A DNA stretch of 64,000 nucleotides from SZUA-100 sp965248135. Lineage in GTDB: Bacteria > Pseudomonadota > Alphaproteobacteria > Rhizobiales > Rhizobiaceae. The notes under the pieces were generated by a model. The model ran no database searches. It saw nothing but the letters and a program-made list of their open reading frames with translations, and was not told the origin of the DNA. The position numbers and the translations under genes were made by a program. Positions 63,703 to 64,000 of this stretch are shown here, piece by piece. The stretch spans positions 1 to 64,000 of the forward strand of contig CBDFIN010000010.1 in assembly GCA_965248135.1 (NCBI GenBank), in the 5' to 3' direction. The stretch's first letter is position 1; each line of letters starts with the position of its first letter.

Positions 63703-64000
63703 ATGGAATTGATTGCCTATTTTAGCATCAACTTCCTTTGGAATCACGCGCAGACCCATTGGAGAATTTCATCAAGCAAGAATTTTTGGAGGAACATTGC
63801 TGAAGAGCGCCACTTCAACCCGCGTTTGCAGGTACAGTCTGCGGACGAATATGCCGAGATCATGAACAACCTCAATTTGGCCAATCCGGCATTGATGGAT
63901 GTGGCTGTGCCCGAGAACTTAAGACTTGGTCTAAAGGTGCCGGCGCAACATCGCGTGCCGGTTTTGGAGGTTGATGAGATTCTCGCTAACTGGCCGTCAG
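63703..64000 (+). pseudogene. MBL-fold hydrolase (persulfide dioxygenase-like), N-terminally truncated, runs off the edge
   Basis: An open frame reaches the window end. Its first 30 or so residues look non-coding, but from about residue 31 (NIAEERHFNPRLQVQSADEYAEIM, shortened here) it reads like the C-terminal part of MBL-fold hydrolases of the persulfide dioxygenase/CstB-like group: HFNPRLQV, LNLANPALMDVAVPENLRLG. The catalytic N-terminal beta-lactamase part is missing. The last visible residues (VPVLEVDEILANW) could lead into a rhodanese domain. Either a gene remnant or a chimeric gene continuing beyond the edge. Confidence 0.55.

Overview
The window reads as a chromosomal stretch of an alphaproteobacterium, most likely of the order Hyphomicrobiales (Rhizobiales). 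Supporting signs are a MipZ division ATPase, the clpS-clpA pair, a SPOR-tailed DD-carboxypeptidase, an IscU-like/yidD pair divergent from folE-hisI, a patatin/CBS/rhomboid block, and dsbA-like/accB/accC/aat order. No rRNA, tRNA or CRISPR array was seen. Housekeeping blocks alternate with accessory and decaying DNA.

Left end (0-7 kb): a locus for acyl-CoA chemistry in decay. It holds a CoA-transferase/flavin-reductase/Nudix-like fusion, a carboxymuconolactone-decarboxylase-family protein, a close relative of mesaconyl-CoA C1-C4 CoA transferase (Mct), and a translationally coupled (2S)-methylsuccinyl-CoA dehydrogenase gene (mcd). The mcd gene is split by two head-to-tail IS200/IS605 copies and carries two further frameshifts. 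An ISAs1-type transposase fragment and a 206-bp MITE-like element follow. From 7 to 15 kb: beta-carbonic anhydrase, mipZ, a vWA protein, a J-domain membrane protein, DD-carboxypeptidase, clpS and clpA. From 15.7 to 23 kb: an autotransporter-like protein with three Cys-bracketed helical repeats, an alpha/beta hydrolase, a LuxR-type regulator, a chimeric gene remnant (sugar-binding protein joined to a GH1 glucosidase), and an orphan exported protein. From 23 to 25 kb: yidD, an IscU-like scaffold, folE and hisI.

From 25 to 34 kb there is a complete 2-aminoethylphosphonate (AEP) uptake and degradation locus: fused permease, ATPase, binding protein, EamA transporter, phnX, phnW and a divergent LysR regulator. 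From 34 to 38.6 kb an ExbB/ExbD/ExbD-like energy-transduction operon ends in an 865-residue repeat protein; the second ExbD lacks the usual membrane Asp. From 38.7 to 42 kb there is a sulfur-relay cluster (YeeE/YedE channel, DsrE2-like, TusA-like, exported dienelactone-hydrolase-like protein). From 42 to 51 kb: an aminotransferase, an M48 protease with repeats, a DsbA-like protein, accB, accC, aat, a DUF502 protein and glmS. From 51.7 to 58 kb: a SafE/TauE-like protein, a CcoI/FixI copper ATPase, an IclR regulator, and a two-gene heme-copper oxidoreductase whose active site looks like a CuA-linked nitric oxide reductase rather than an oxidase. From 58 to 64 kb: patatin, CBS protein, rhomboid, TerB-like protein, a lyxose-isomerase-like cupin, 1-Cys peroxiredoxin, and an edge fragment of an MBL-fold hydrolase.

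Two repeat families are dispersed through the window. One is a MITE with 19-bp inverted ends and 10-bp target duplications (two full copies and one tail). The other is a set of roughly 75-80-bp hairpins bounded by CTAGTGG/CCACTAG, which in two places supply the stop codon of the neighbouring gene. The strongest candidates for a little-described system are the NOR-like heme-copper enzyme and the Exb-like operon with the degenerate second ExbD.
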